From a virus: DNA of 32,115 nt. The stretch is from IMG/VR virus record IMGVR_UViG_3300031699_000007, positions 1-32,115 of that record. The stretch is one strand, 5' to 3'. Below are positions 16,701-24,025 of this stretch, in pieces; position 1 is the first letter of the stretch; each line of letters opens with the position of its first letter. The position numbers were made by a program, and so were the translations under genes. The notes under the pieces were generated by a model, which saw only the letters and a program-made list of their open reading frames with translations, ran no database searches and was not told the DNA's origin.

Positions 16701-19700
16701 AACCGTAATGAAGATATTAGCATCTATAAAAGGATGGGTTTTCTTAATAAGCTTAATCGCGATCGTGCAATATTGGATCAGATAAAAAATCCTAAGCCGT
16801 CAGGAGAACCAGAGGCGGCTGCCACTGGCGCGAGAGCCGACTTGACGCTTAAAGAAAGGATGGATCAGGCCCCTGCCATTATGGTTGTTAATGGTAAAGA
16901 GATACCGGTTAAGAACCAGGAGCTTTACCAAGAGCAGAAAACAAATTTCCAGGGCGGAGGCAATCCACTGGGGGCATACAATCCCTTAACCAAGCAAATA
17001 ACCTTGGCCATGGAATCGGCCAACCCTTCCACCTTCCTTCACGAGATGGGCCACGCTTGGGTTACATTTACCTCCGACATGGCCAAGGCCGGCCGCCTGT
17101 CTGAGGATTACCAAAAAGATTGGAATACTCTTACTGACTGGCTAGAATACAAGCCTGACCAAACCGAACTTACCACCGCTCAGCAAGAGAAATTTGCCCG
17201 GGCATTTGAAGCATATCTGCAAGAAGGTAAGGCGCCTAAGATAGAATTAGCTAGTGTTTTTGCCAAATTCAAACGTTGGCTAATGCGCGTGTATGAGTCC
17301 GTAACCCATCCATCACTTGGGCTTATCAACAAAAGCAAAGTAGGGGATGAAGTTAAAAATGTCATGGATAGAATGTTTGCAAGCGAGGAAGAAATAAAAG
17401 CCTCTGAATATTTCATGAATTACAATAAAGAGCTAGAACTTTCCGGGGTGGACCCAAAGGTACAAGCAAAGCTTTCCGAATATCGGCAGCGTGCTCATGA
17501 TAGGGCAACCGCAAAACTCATGGCGGAACAAATGAAAGAATTGACTGCCGAGCGCAAACAAGAGATTGAAGATTACCGAAAGAAAGTAAAAGACACAGCC
17601 GAGAACAATATCAGGGGAAGCAATCTTTACCGTGCCATTGAGCTTTTAAATTCATGGAAAAAGCCGGAAGAAGAATCTGTCCAGGCACAGGCAGGGCAGA
17701 AATACCGCGAACGAACATCGGTCAAGACCATGGCGCAAAAATATATTGACGGTAGCCTTACCGATGCGCAAAAGCAAAAGTTTGACCTTGTGGCCGACTC
17801 ACTTGATTTTTACTCCGGTGAAGATTTGGCCAATAAAATTATTGATAAGAAAGTATTTAAGAAAGAAATTGATGCAATAGTAGAATCAGAAGTGACGCAA
17901 AAATACCCGGACCTAAAAAATACCGATGCCATCAGGGAGAAAGCGATTGAAGCCTTACACGGTGATCGGCAGCTAGAAGTTATGGCCACCGAGCGAGAAA
18001 TATATCGGAGTATGCTTGAGAATGCAGACGCCAGGGCCAAGGCACAACGTTATGGCCAGACTAAAGCATGGCTTGAGGCTGACATTGCCAAGCAGAAAGC
18101 AGAAGATTATCTTAACAGCATCCCGGTTGGAAAATTATCGGGAATTTCAAAATATATTACAGCCGAGCGCATGAATGCAATAAAGTCATTAAAAGCCTTG
18201 CAAAGAAACGATTATCAGGAGGCGGCAGGATATAAACAACAGCAAATGATAAGCCATTCCTTGGCCCTGGGCGTGATCAAATTGCAGAAAACCAAGGATT
18301 TTATAGATAGGCAATTCAGAAACATTCTTAAAAAGAAAATGCTCAGCTATGCCAATCAGGACGCATTCGAGCAGAGCCGGGAAATCATGAGACGCTTTGG
18401 CCTGATAGAAACACAAGAACGGCCTGCTGTCCCACTTGAAGATTATTTGAGAACTCTCAAAAACGCTTTCTTATCTGATGATGATGACGGCAGCCCGGTT
18501 GATGTGGCTGATTTTGTCACAAACGAATCATTCGAAAAGCCATTAAACGATTTAACTATGGAGCAATACCGTCAGCTTTTAAACTCAGTAAAAAATGTCA
18601 TTCATGTTTCGGCCAGTCTTAAAAAGTTTTTCCGGCTACAAAAACAGCAAGATATAGACGAAACAATTAATAACCTGGCGGATGTGGCCAAAAAGAATTT
18701 GAAACCGCGCAAACGACCAAGGGCCGTACAACGTAGATTTGATAATTTTAAAAATAATGTATCAGATTATCTTTTCAGTCTCGAACAAATTGACACTGTT
18801 CTTGGCCGGCTAGATGGTTGGGAAGATTTTGGACCATGGCATGATACTATTTCAAGCCCGGTCAGAGAAGCAGCGAATAACGAAAGCAATTTACGATTGG
18901 ATGTCATGGGAAAATTGCGGGATGTTTGGGGGAAATATACCAACAAGGAAATCAAGGACTTGTTTCACAAAAAAATACAAGTTCCGCAATTTGGGATTGA
19001 TACCGAAAACCCTATCACCAAACAGGAATTAATGGCCATAGCTTTAAATATGGGTAACGAAACCAACAGAGACAGAATTTTTGACACCACCCCGGTTGGC
19101 TTTTATCCACAGTTCAACTGGTCGCAGGATGGGCGTCCCGAGGCAGATGCTGCCATTCAGTCGGTTTTGGAGGAACACCTAAACGCCCGTGATTGGGATA
19201 CCGTCCAAAATCTTTGGGATGTTATTGATTCTTATTGGCCGCAGATAAAAGATGTCCATAAAGAGGTTACAGGGTTTGAACCGGAAAAGGTCGATGCCGT
19301 GCCGTTTGAAGTTACCCTGCATGACGGAAGCAAGAAAAGTATGCGTGGCGGTTATTATCCATTGGTCGGTGATCCGCGTTACAGCGAAAAAATAGCCGTC
19401 AGGGAATTAACCGGGCAACCTTTGTATGAAGAGAATAACCCGGCGTTTAAAGCCATGACCAAAACCAGTCATACTAAAAACCGTGTCAATGCAAAATATG
19501 CCGTTACTTTGAACCTGGACATCATCAACCGGCATTTGAATGATGTTATTCATGATATAGCATTCCGACCGCTTATTTATGATTTGCGCCGATTAATATC
19601 AAACAACAACTTTTCTGATACTGTGAAAAATTATACCGGTGAGCCGGGATACCGTTATATAAAACAATGGGTTTCTTCTGTGGCCAGTGGTGGAAATACC

Positions 19701-20804
19701 GAAAAATTTGCCACAGATCAGTTAAGCCGGTTTATCCGTTGGGCTAATAACCGAGTAACACGGACAATTATTTTAGGCCGGCTAAGTATTCTTGCTCAAA
19801 ACTTTTCGAATGTTTTTATGGCCCCTAACCGCGTCAAAGGATTTGGATTCAATGATACGCTCAATGGTTTTCTTGGGCGCGGCCTTCTTAATTATTGGCC
19901 TAAGACGGTTTTAAATTGGAAGGCTGCCGCAGAGATGCGAAATTTTGTTTTTGACAGATCGCCTTTTATGCGCGACCGAGCAGAAAACCCAGAATATACC
20001 CTGCGCGATTTTAAAGGCGTTAATGTTACAAGCAAAAAAGGAATATCTGATTTTCTTCTGGGATTGATCGGTGCCAGTGACGACATGACAAATATTCCTT
20101 TATGGCATGAGGCATACAACAAAAAACTGAACGAAACCAATGACACGGCAGAGGCAGTAAAATATGCTGATCTTTTGGTTTATCGCATTGTCGGCTCTGG
20201 TCGTAAATATGACATGGCAAAGATTTTACGGGGCACGGATATTGAAAAATTATTCGCAAAATTTTATAGCTTTTGGAATGTTGAGTATAATAATTGGGTT
20301 AGGGAGTTGGGACAACAGGGAAAAGAACCGATTGCAAATGCACCTAAATTTATGGGATTTGTGGCAAGCAGATTAATGTTTGTATATATGGGGTCTTTAC
20401 TTGCAAACCAGTTGCCCGACCCCAATGATACCGACAAGCGCAAACTTGGCCAATGGGTGCATTTATTCGCAACCTATCCGCTGTCATTTTATCCTTTTGC
20501 CAGGGAGATTGGGACCATGATGATTGATTCAGCCATGGGAAATTATGCAAGCGGCTATCGGCCAGCCCCGGCTGCAAGTTTGGCAACTGATTTTAGTAGG
20601 GCTGCCGGTAATTTTTCCAAATGGGCAAAAGGAGATGGTCAAACGCAAGATTTATTGGAAAGCGTAAGCAAAATTGTAGACTTCGGTGTTGGCATCCCCT
20701 ATCAATTTGACAATTGGTTCTGGAATGCTTATGATTATGTGGTGAATGGAATGGCACCAGAATTTAAAGATTTTTATAGAAGGAGACCACACAGCGAAAG
20801 ATAG
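13782..20804 (+). CDS. Giant internal (ejection) virion protein, gp16-like polyvalent protein with two HExxH motifs
   Basis: A 2340-residue protein, GTG start at 13782 with GGGGG upstream. Residues 1-90 form a small domain (GNIDLNNRPIVKNEDGTYS... to AIEIHNQQAKIYD) often found at the start of large phage polyvalent proteins. Residues 95-150 hold a Pro-rich linker with two DLLNS-(I/L)-P-x-E-(S/T)-T repeats. Glycine-rich hydrophobic stretches lie near 345-400, 415-450 and 530-560. HEVQH at 922-926 and HEMGH at 1087-1091 are two zinc-metallopeptidase-like motifs; the second is followed by EKFARAFEAYLQEGKAP. Long coiled helices run 1230-1600. A conserved phage block spans about 1685-1870 (LMAIALNMGNETN ... 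GGYYPLVGDP). Trp-rich, partly membrane-like segments occupy 2020-2260. The role would be to form the inner-membrane channel or core during DNA ejection. A lytic transglycosylase domain as in T7 gp16 was not seen. Confidence 0.85.
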   Translation: MADYQGNIDLNNRPIVKNEDGTYSTVKSASFNIDGKEVLLPTIGPNGERWTNDQAVQNYFKTGKNLGIFDNVESANKAAIEIHNQQAKIYDKKADYQDLLNSLPTESTELPKKAAEPAVVQLSKETPQNETDLLNSIPEETTPLGQAYQSIPEQDPDKTAKILQVSHETQQPEEFVQENLPQIEADAKKPTDDYWYDVHENSPATASWLMKDPKNLAITHDDVEPLRKNESIFDDAKSAIKLMLDPSEKINIASNLIKGQITPIKTGFTTGVLQVQQAQLGYKQMVESLVTGKHSGKYDQELYGIESKMADLSKDQPGFNPFYFAAQQVPNMLFMGLKSAERGVEGGLIFGLGAAAIGQVGPQALTPEEIVTVPAATATGMQVGGRLGALESVAILEAGSAYRQLINLKDKNGNGVDARKAAEVSLAVGLINSGLQYITLKALLRTIPGGDKVLNYFAKDSGIFKGVSPGEAAMNAAKNYLLSIGTATTTGVAQEAAREAAPEILKKISPNTDFEKPDLKSFLSNVSKIISPAMQASMLLGAPGTLGTIAMEINRIGKTDLNRQVYNHLGENADNSKLASRSKEAYADHVNDLAVENGRPDTIIPVEAFQKKSADLGFSPLQLAAELGIDQYYQEATKNDGGDMTIPTGTWLANTKALEKDIKQPIYSKFSEDIKYSHDDYTPREKQQLGEYYQNQIKKAADNAAQDKPEIQDARVKIQQKAFDELVAAGTKKDVAKAQSELYADMVATTAGRVKDATPDEVAQGMVRQIIGQDEIIKPADSMAQFAGLKSMTADNLKLDETKTRLNAGENADTIRKETGWFKGPDDKFRYEISDDKAAFTFDPKGELPRDIIYKSSNGNLKLGDILDHPELYRAYPWLQDAQVNYDPNLKNFEGLTAYFHPGSKSFNLSPDAIKNKPAIMHEVQHAIQDYEGFDGADMISSLVKSKEDIEQLEQNVSEMEDAFFNLKNYHDPNRNEDISIYKRMGFLNKLNRDRAILDQIKNPKPSGEPEAAATGARADLTLKERMDQAPAIMVVNGKEIPVKNQELYQEQKTNFQGGGNPLGAYNPLTKQITLAMESANPSTFLHEMGHAWVTFTSDMAKAGRLSEDYQKDWNTLTDWLEYKPDQTELTTAQQEKFARAFEAYLQEGKAPKIELASVFAKFKRWLMRVYESVTHPSLGLINKSKVGDEVKNVMDRMFASEEEIKASEYFMNYNKELELSGVDPKVQAKLSEYRQRAHDRATAKLMAEQMKELTAERKQEIEDYRKKVKDTAENNIRGSNLYRAIELLNSWKKPEEESVQAQAGQKYRERTSVKTMAQKYIDGSLTDAQKQKFDLVADSLDFYSGEDLANKIIDKKVFKKEIDAIVESEVTQKYPDLKNTDAIREKAIEALHGDRQLEVMATEREIYRSMLENADARAKAQRYGQTKAWLEADIAKQKAEDYLNSIPVGKLSGISKYITAERMNAIKSLKALQRNDYQEAAGYKQQQMISHSLALGVIKLQKTKDFIDRQFRNILKKKMLSYANQDAFEQSREIMRRFGLIETQERPAVPLEDYLRTLKNAFLSDDDDGSPVDVADFVTNESFEKPLNDLTMEQYRQLLNSVKNVIHVSASLKKFFRLQKQQDIDETINNLADVAKKNLKPRKRPRAVQRRFDNFKNNVSDYLFSLEQIDTVLGRLDGWEDFGPWHDTISSPVREAANNESNLRLDVMGKLRDVWGKYTNKEIKDLFHKKIQVPQFGIDTENPITKQELMAIALNMGNETNRDRIFDTTPVGFYPQFNWSQDGRPEADAAIQSVLEEHLNARDWDTVQNLWDVIDSYWPQIKDVHKEVTGFEPEKVDAVPFEVTLHDGSKKSMRGGYYPLVGDPRYSEKIAVRELTGQPLYEENNPAFKAMTKTSHTKNRVNAKYAVTLNLDIINRHLNDVIHDIAFRPLIYDLRRLISNNNFSDTVKNYTGEPGYRYIKQWVSSVASGGNTEKFATDQLSRFIRWANNRVTRTIILGRLSILAQNFSNVFMAPNRVKGFGFNDTLNGFLGRGLLNYWPKTVLNWKAAAEMRNFVFDRSPFMRDRAENPEYTLRDFKGVNVTSKKGISDFLLGLIGASDDMTNIPLWHEAYNKKLNETNDTAEAVKYADLLVYRIVGSGRKYDMAKILRGTDIEKLFAKFYSFWNVEYNNWVRELGQQGKEPIANAPKFMGFVASRLMFVYMGSLLANQLPDPNDTDKRKLGQWVHLFATYPLSFYPFAREIGTMMIDSAMGNYASGYRPAPAASLATDFSRAAGNFSKWAKGDGQTQDLLESVSKIVDFGVGIPYQFDNWFWNAYDYVVNGMAPEFKDFYRRRPHSER

Positions 20805-20814
20805 GGGGCATGAC

Positions 20815-21045
20815 ATGTTTGACGATTCCAAGCCTGAGGAATATTTATATAGGGATATAATTGTCGAGGCGGTACAAGTTAAAAGCGACCTTATTTTTGA
20901 AACTAGCGAATTATGCAAAATAGCATCTGCTGGCGATTGGTTGGTCGTGCATAAAAATGGCATTAAAAAAGTTGTCGATCCTAAAAAGTTCGCACATGAT
21001 TATACGAAGATCAGATCAGATAAGGAGATATTCAAAGATGAATAA
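20815..21045 (+). CDS. Small conserved phage protein with GDW-V-x-K-NG motif
   Basis: A 76-residue protein; ATG 20815 has GGGGGC just upstream, while an in-frame ATG at 20746 lies inside the preceding gene. The centre SAGDWLVVHKNGIKKVVDPKKFAHDY follows a pattern I recall from many small phage proteins (Gly-Asp-Trp-Ile/Leu-Val ... Asn-Gly ... Val-x-Pro-x-x-Phe-x-x-x-Tyr). The function of this family is not known. It lies between the ejection protein and the lysis genes. Confidence 0.75.
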   Translation: MFDDSKPEEYLYRDIIVEAVQVKSDLIFETSELCKIASAGDWLVVHKNGIKKVVDPKKFAHDYTKIRSDKEIFKDE

Positions 21046-21081
21046 GACAAATAATTTACTTTCTGATATTGGATCATAGAC

Positions 21082-21723
21082 ATGGAAGATAAACTTATTG
21101 AAATAAAGCTTATGGAATTAAAAAATGAGTTTGACGGATATTTCAGACGGATTATAAAAGAATTGGATGAGAAAGGGACTGAATATTCGCGATCGCTTAA
21201 AAGCGAACTTTCGTCCATGAAAGAAAAAGCCAAGCTTGAAATGGATGAGATATGGTCATATGTTAAAAGCCATCTCATTTCCATTGAACATGGTCAGAAT
21301 ATTTTATATGATCCCAAAGACGGCATTTTGACGGTGATCTTAAAGAAAGCGGAGCAGGCCATCAAATTTGCCGGTGAAAGCGCGGAATGCACCGCCGAAG
21401 CCGCCCATGCCGCCAGGGATGCCGAAGCGGCAGCAGCCAAGACGGAGTTGTCATCAAAAGCGGCTGCCGACGCCGCGGATGATGTGAAACGGTACTCTCG
21501 GGCATCTATTTTTGTTACGGCCACGACTTTTGTTGGCATTGTTATTACTGTATTAACTCTATATTTAACAATCGCCAACAGGGCCAAAGATGAGTTAAAA
21601 AATCAGGAGACCATGATCATTGCCCTGCATGATAAATTACAACAAGATTCCGAGAATCAAAAACAGACAGTTGAGATTATGGAAAAGCTTTACAAAACAT
21701 TAAAACAGGAGGATTTAAAATGA
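21082..21723 (+). CDS. Coiled-coil protein with one C-terminal transmembrane segment
   Basis: A 213-residue protein. Residues 1-70 are highly charged helix, 90-140 are an Ala/Glu-rich helix (CTAEAAHAARDAEAAAAKTEL), and one transmembrane segment lies near 147-170 (ASIFVTATTFVGIVITVLTLY). A charged tail follows, with a further coiled helix. The start is weakly supported (GGAT upstream). It directly precedes the holin candidate with an ATGA overlap, so it belongs to the lysis cassette. A spanin-like or holin-partner role is possible, but no lipobox or second spanin is seen, so function stays open. Confidence 0.72.
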   Translation: MEDKLIEIKLMELKNEFDGYFRRIIKELDEKGTEYSRSLKSELSSMKEKAKLEMDEIWSYVKSHLISIEHGQNILYDPKDGILTVILKKAEQAIKFAGESAECTAEAAHAARDAEAAAAKTELSSKAAADAADDVKRYSRASIFVTATTFVGIVITVLTLYLTIANRAKDELKNQETMIIALHDKLQQDSENQKQTVEIMEKLYKTLKQEDLK

Positions 21724-21914
21724 ATGCAATTAATGCAGTAATCAAATTTCTGAGCGGTAAAAAAACTTACATTTGCGCTTTGATGATTGGCATTACCGCG
21801 GTGCTTTATTCCCGGGGATTGATTGATGATTCCACCAGAGATATTTTGATGAGCGTTTTTGGAGCAGGTGGATTTATGGCTTTAAGGGCCGGTATTAAAA
21901 AGGTTGGGCAATAA
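21720..21914 (+). CDS. Holin candidate
   Basis: A 64-residue protein with GGAGG before the ATG. It has a short basic N-terminus (LSGKKTY), a hydrophobic segment ICALMIGITAVLYSRG, a short polar turn with DDSTRD, then a second hydrophobic segment ILMSVFGAGGFMALRAGI and a basic C-terminus. Size, two membrane segments and basic tail fit small phage holins. It is flanked by ATGA overlap with the coiled-coil gene and one-base overlap (TAATG) with the hydrolase gene. It would make holes in the inner membrane to release the hydrolase. Confidence 0.75.
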   Translation: MNAINAVIKFLSGKKTYICALMIGITAVLYSRGLIDDSTRDILMSVFGAGGFMALRAGIKKVGQ

Positions 21915-22564
21915 TGTTTACAACTATCATCCGCGCATTGCTTGGCGCATTTGGGATTATAAAGCGTACCAAAAAATTCACCACTGAACATAATGCGGAC
22001 TTTCTGCGAAGCCTGGAAAGCTGCGCCGTTATATGCACCGGAGCAGTTAATGCCGGTTTTATCCAGGGTGGCATCCAGGGAGCGGAGAACTCATTCTGGC
22101 AGCACACCATTATTTATATTGGGAAAACAGCCGGAGAGATGATGCGCTCGCTTTATCCTGATATTTTTAAGAAAAAAGGTCAGGCTCAATTGCACGAAAT
22201 CATCGAGGCCGAAAAAGAAGGAATAGTTATTTCGACTCTCGATAAATATGTTAATCCTGATCAGCAGATGGTGGCCTATAGCCGCCCGGTAAGCAATCTC
22301 GAAATGATAAAAATACTTAAACAAGCTTATAGCGACTTGGGGAAGCCTTATGATTTTCTGGAATTTATAGGGGATGCTTTCCCGGACCTGCCTATACCCA
22401 ACCCAGGCGCGTTAAATTGCTGTGCATCAGAGGTAACCAAATGCTGGCTGCCGGTTGAAAAAATAGTCCTTGACGGAGTTGATCCCAGGAAAGCCACACC
22501 GGCCCAAGTAAATGAATGCCTAAAACGAAAATTAAAATGGTCGCAGACACGTTATAATTGGTAA
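21914..22564 (+). CDS. Permuted papain-like (NlpC/P60 superfamily, YiiX-type) hydrolase, likely endolysin
   Basis: A 216-residue protein. After a helical N-terminus (to about residue 35) come FWQHTIIYIG with His64, HEIIEAEKEGI with His94/Glu95, and further on GKPYDFLEF, then NCCASEV with Cys169/Cys170. This order (His first, Cys late) and the Cys-Ala-Ser-Glu segment match the circularly permuted papain-like peptidases of the NlpC/P60 superfamily, which cleave amide bonds in peptidoglycan or lipids. Location just after the holin makes it the probable endolysin. The N-terminal segment MFTTIIRALLGAFGIIK is hydrophobic and could be a membrane anchor or signal-arrest helix. A shortened relative of this gene starts at 22775. 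A strong terminator follows. Confidence 0.78.
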   Translation: MFTTIIRALLGAFGIIKRTKKFTTEHNADFLRSLESCAVICTGAVNAGFIQGGIQGAENSFWQHTIIYIGKTAGEMMRSLYPDIFKKKGQAQLHEIIEAEKEGIVISTLDKYVNPDQQMVAYSRPVSNLEMIKILKQAYSDLGKPYDFLEFIGDAFPDLPIPNPGALNCCASEVTKCWLPVEKIVLDGVDPRKATPAQVNECLKRKLKWSQTRYNW

Positions 22565-22593
22565 TTGCGTTATATCAATAAATGAGGTATACT
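22565..22593 (+). promoter_or_regulatory. Possible sigma-70 promoter just before the terminator
   Basis: TTGCGT (22565-22570), 17 bases, TATACT (22588-22593). It stands immediately after the hydrolase stop codon and only about 40 bases before the terminator hairpin, so a transcript starting near 22600 would be only about 70 nt unless it reads through. Confidence 0.45.
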
Positions 22594-22599
22594 TTTTTT

Positions 22600-22669
22600 G
22601 CAGTTTGCCTACTTTCTGCGCGCCCGCCAGGGCATGGCCCGGTCTACCCTCCGAGATCGGGCCTTTTTT
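22600..22669 (+). ncRNA. Candidate small RNA of about 70 nt
   Basis: Between the possible promoter at 22565-22593 and the T run of the terminator. The predicted RNA could fold into GCAG/CTGC (22600-22603 with 22616-22619), GCCC-GCCA-GGGC (22622-22633) and the terminator stem. No open reading frame with a ribosome site lies inside. It could also be only the end of the lysis transcript; the possible promoter is the reason to consider an independent RNA. Confidence 0.35.
22636..22669 (+). terminator. Intrinsic terminator of the virion/lysis operon
   Basis: Ten-pair stem GGCCCGGTCT / AGATCGGGCC (one G-T pair) with an eight-base loop, followed at once by six T. It separates the late genes from the early promoter at 22712. 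Confidence 0.9.
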
Positions 22670-22711
22670 ATATCCCGATAAAACTAAATTAAAAAATAAA
22701 TTAAAAACATC

Positions 22712-22740
22712 TTGACAAAAGAATTTATTCTGCCGATAAT
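22712..22740 (+). promoter_or_regulatory. Strong sigma-70 promoter of the early operon
   Basis: TTGACA (22712-22717), exactly 17 bases, GATAAT (22735-22740), preceded by an AT tract from 22686 that resembles an UP element. It is near-identical in design to the minus-strand promoter at 2069-2097. Transcription would start near 22747 and run into the gene at 22775. Confidence 0.85.
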
Positions 22741-22774
22741 AACATCATAGACAATAAATAAAACGGAGGGCATG

Positions 22775-22984
22775 ATGAATAAAAAAATGCTTACAACTAT
22801 CTTACATTCATTGCTTGGAACATTTGGCATCATTAAAAAAACAAAGAAGTTAACGATAAAACCAAAGTTGGATTTTTTCCATAGCGGCATTCAGGGAGCA
22901 AAAAAATCATCTTGGGAACAAACATATGCTGGAATCAAGCGCATGCCAGATGTAAAAAATCAAGGAGGTCGAAATGACTTTTGA
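22775..22984 (+). CDS. Shortened duplicate of the lysis hydrolase N-terminus
   Basis: A 69-residue protein, first gene after the early promoter. GGAGGG lies five bases before ATG 22775; an ATG at 22772 is too close. The stretch LTTILHSLLGTFGIIKKTKKLT aligns with residues 2-23 of the hydrolase at 21914 (FTTIIRALLGAFGIIKRTKKFT). GIQGAKKSSWEQT aligns with GIQGAENSFWQHT further on; the 20-odd residues between are deleted and all catalytic residues are absent. It ends shortly afterwards in unrelated sequence. It is either a decayed copy or a small protein that kept only the N-terminal helix, for example an inhibitor or membrane partner. An intact frame, ribosome site and strong promoter argue that it is expressed. 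Confidence 0.7.
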   Translation: MNKKMLTTILHSLLGTFGIIKKTKKLTIKPKLDFFHSGIQGAKKSSWEQTYAGIKRMPDVKNQGGRNDF

Positions 22985-23186
22985 AGAAGTTTTTAAAATG
23001 GAAACCGTGCACGGTGTTTCGATTACTTCCAGGATGGCAGCCAGAAGAGAAAGCTTTTTTGAAGGATTGACAGACTTACAGGCGGAAGCGGTTAGTGGAA
23101 AATGGCATCATATGGTCGGAAGGTACATGAAATTCATTAGCCGATTTAAAATGAAAATGTGGGAAGAAAACAACAAACAAAACTAG
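22974..23186 (+). CDS. Small basic early protein of unknown function
   Basis: A 70-residue protein overlapping the previous gene by 11 bases, with GGAGG seven bases before the ATG. It is helical and basic, with Trp-His-His and MVGRYMKFISRFKMKMW near the end, an amphipathic basic helix. No family recognised. Gene size, position after a strong promoter and basic charge are typical of phage proteins that act on host targets early in infection, but nothing shows this directly. Confidence 0.65.
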   Translation: MTFEEVFKMETVHGVSITSRMAARRESFFEGLTDLQAEAVSGKWHHMVGRYMKFISRFKMKMWEENNKQN

Positions 23187-23197
23187 GAGGCAATGAA

Positions 23198-23530
23198 ATG
23201 AATGAGAAAAAAATCTTCGAAGAATATGTTTTCGGATTGATTAAACTTTGCAAGGAGATGGAGGTTGAATTTAATGCCATTAAAATATGGGACGAAAACC
23301 AAAAGCGCATTGGCTTCATTTTAATCAAGATCGAAAGCGATCTTAGATTCTTGGGTAATGTTTCCGATGCATTGCTTGTCGTAGAATTGATGAAGGATGT
23401 TTTTGATGACTTGTTAAAATGGGTTGAAAAAATAATTGACAATGCAATGACGTACAATGCTTTTAAGCCACTTGGATATATTGCAGCCACCATGAGAATG
23501 CAATTGCTATACATTAGTGGGCGAATGTGA
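23198..23530 (+). CDS. Early protein of unknown function, helical
   Basis: A 110-residue protein. ATG 23198 has GGAGG at eight to ten bases; an upstream in-frame start at 23159 would lie in the preceding gene. It is mostly alpha-helical and slightly acidic at the start (EKKIFEEYVFGLIKLCKEMEVEFNAI). No known domain recognised. It closes the first group of early genes; a further promoter at 23590-23618 follows. Confidence 0.65.
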   Translation: MNEKKIFEEYVFGLIKLCKEMEVEFNAIKIWDENQKRIGFILIKIESDLRFLGNVSDALLVVELMKDVFDDLLKWVEKIIDNAMTYNAFKPLGYIAATMRMQLLYISGRM

Positions 23531-23589
23531 ATCATGGAAAAAGTAAATATAGAAGTATAAACAAATTATTAAATTAATCCAAAAATAAC

Positions 23590-23618
23590 TTTTATTATTA
23601 AATTATTCGTGATATAAT
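23590..23618 (+). promoter_or_regulatory. Probable extended -10 promoter
   Basis: TGATATAAT (23610-23618) is a perfect extended -10 element in a 115-base gap. The -35 position 17 bases upstream (23590-23595, TTTTAT) is poor, as is usual for extended -10 promoters. It would serve the gene at 23646 and the recombination genes after it. Confidence 0.55.
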
Positions 23619-23645
23619 TTCACATCACAGAAAGGAGATTTTAAA

Positions 23646-23870
23646 ATGACGAGACGTTTAGAAACAGGATCGGAATACAAGCCAGGCATTACATTTTTCA
23701 TCACCGACGAGACTAGAAAACAGTACGACGATTTGGCCAAGCAATTCCGTGGATGCTATCCACGGTTGCGCTGGAAATTGCTGAACATGAGCATCAAGCT
23801 TATGGCCAAGACGGTCAAAGAAAGGAAATTGAAAGCCGGAGATGATTTGGAGGAAATTCTAGGAATTTAA
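23646..23870 (+). CDS. Small basic early protein of unknown function
   Basis: A 74-residue protein preceded by AAAGGAG. It is rich in Lys and Arg, with a Thr-Phe-Phe-Ile-Thr-Asp-Glu-Thr strand followed by two helices (RKQYDDLAKQF and KLLNMSIKLMAKTVKERK). A beta strand followed by two helices would suit a ribbon-helix-helix DNA-binding fold, and the position right after a promoter would suit a regulator, but this is a guess from pattern only. Confidence 0.6.
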   Translation: MTRRLETGSEYKPGITFFITDETRKQYDDLAKQFRGCYPRLRWKLLNMSIKLMAKTVKERKLKAGDDLEEILGI

Positions 23871-23880
23871 GGAGGGGCAA

Positions 23881-24006
23881 ATGATTGGAATAATTTCTTT
23901 AGCTGTAGGATTGACAGCGCTTCTTGTCTTAATTAACTCCATCAAGAAAACAAAAAAAAACATTGATCTTAAAACAAGGTACATTTTAAGGAGCAAATTT
24001 AAATAA
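23881..24006 (+). CDS. 41-residue single-pass membrane protein
   Basis: ATG 23881 is preceded by GGAGGGG at five bases. The product starts with a hydrophobic helix (MIGIISLAVGLTALLVLI), followed by a basic tail (SIKKTKKN... and RSKFK), so an inside-positive single transmembrane protein. No family is recognised. Fits exactly between the preceding stop and the ribosome site of the ERF gene. Confidence 0.6.
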   Translation: MIGIISLAVGLTALLVLINSIKKTKKNIDLKTRYILRSKFK

Positions 24007-24025
24007 ATCAAGCGGAGGAAATGTT

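Noticed and set aside
5502-20804. Diversity-generating retroelement, expected because the head module is BPP-1-like.
   Set aside because: No reverse transcriptase gene, no variable-repeat/template-repeat pair and no Mtd-like gene were seen in the window.
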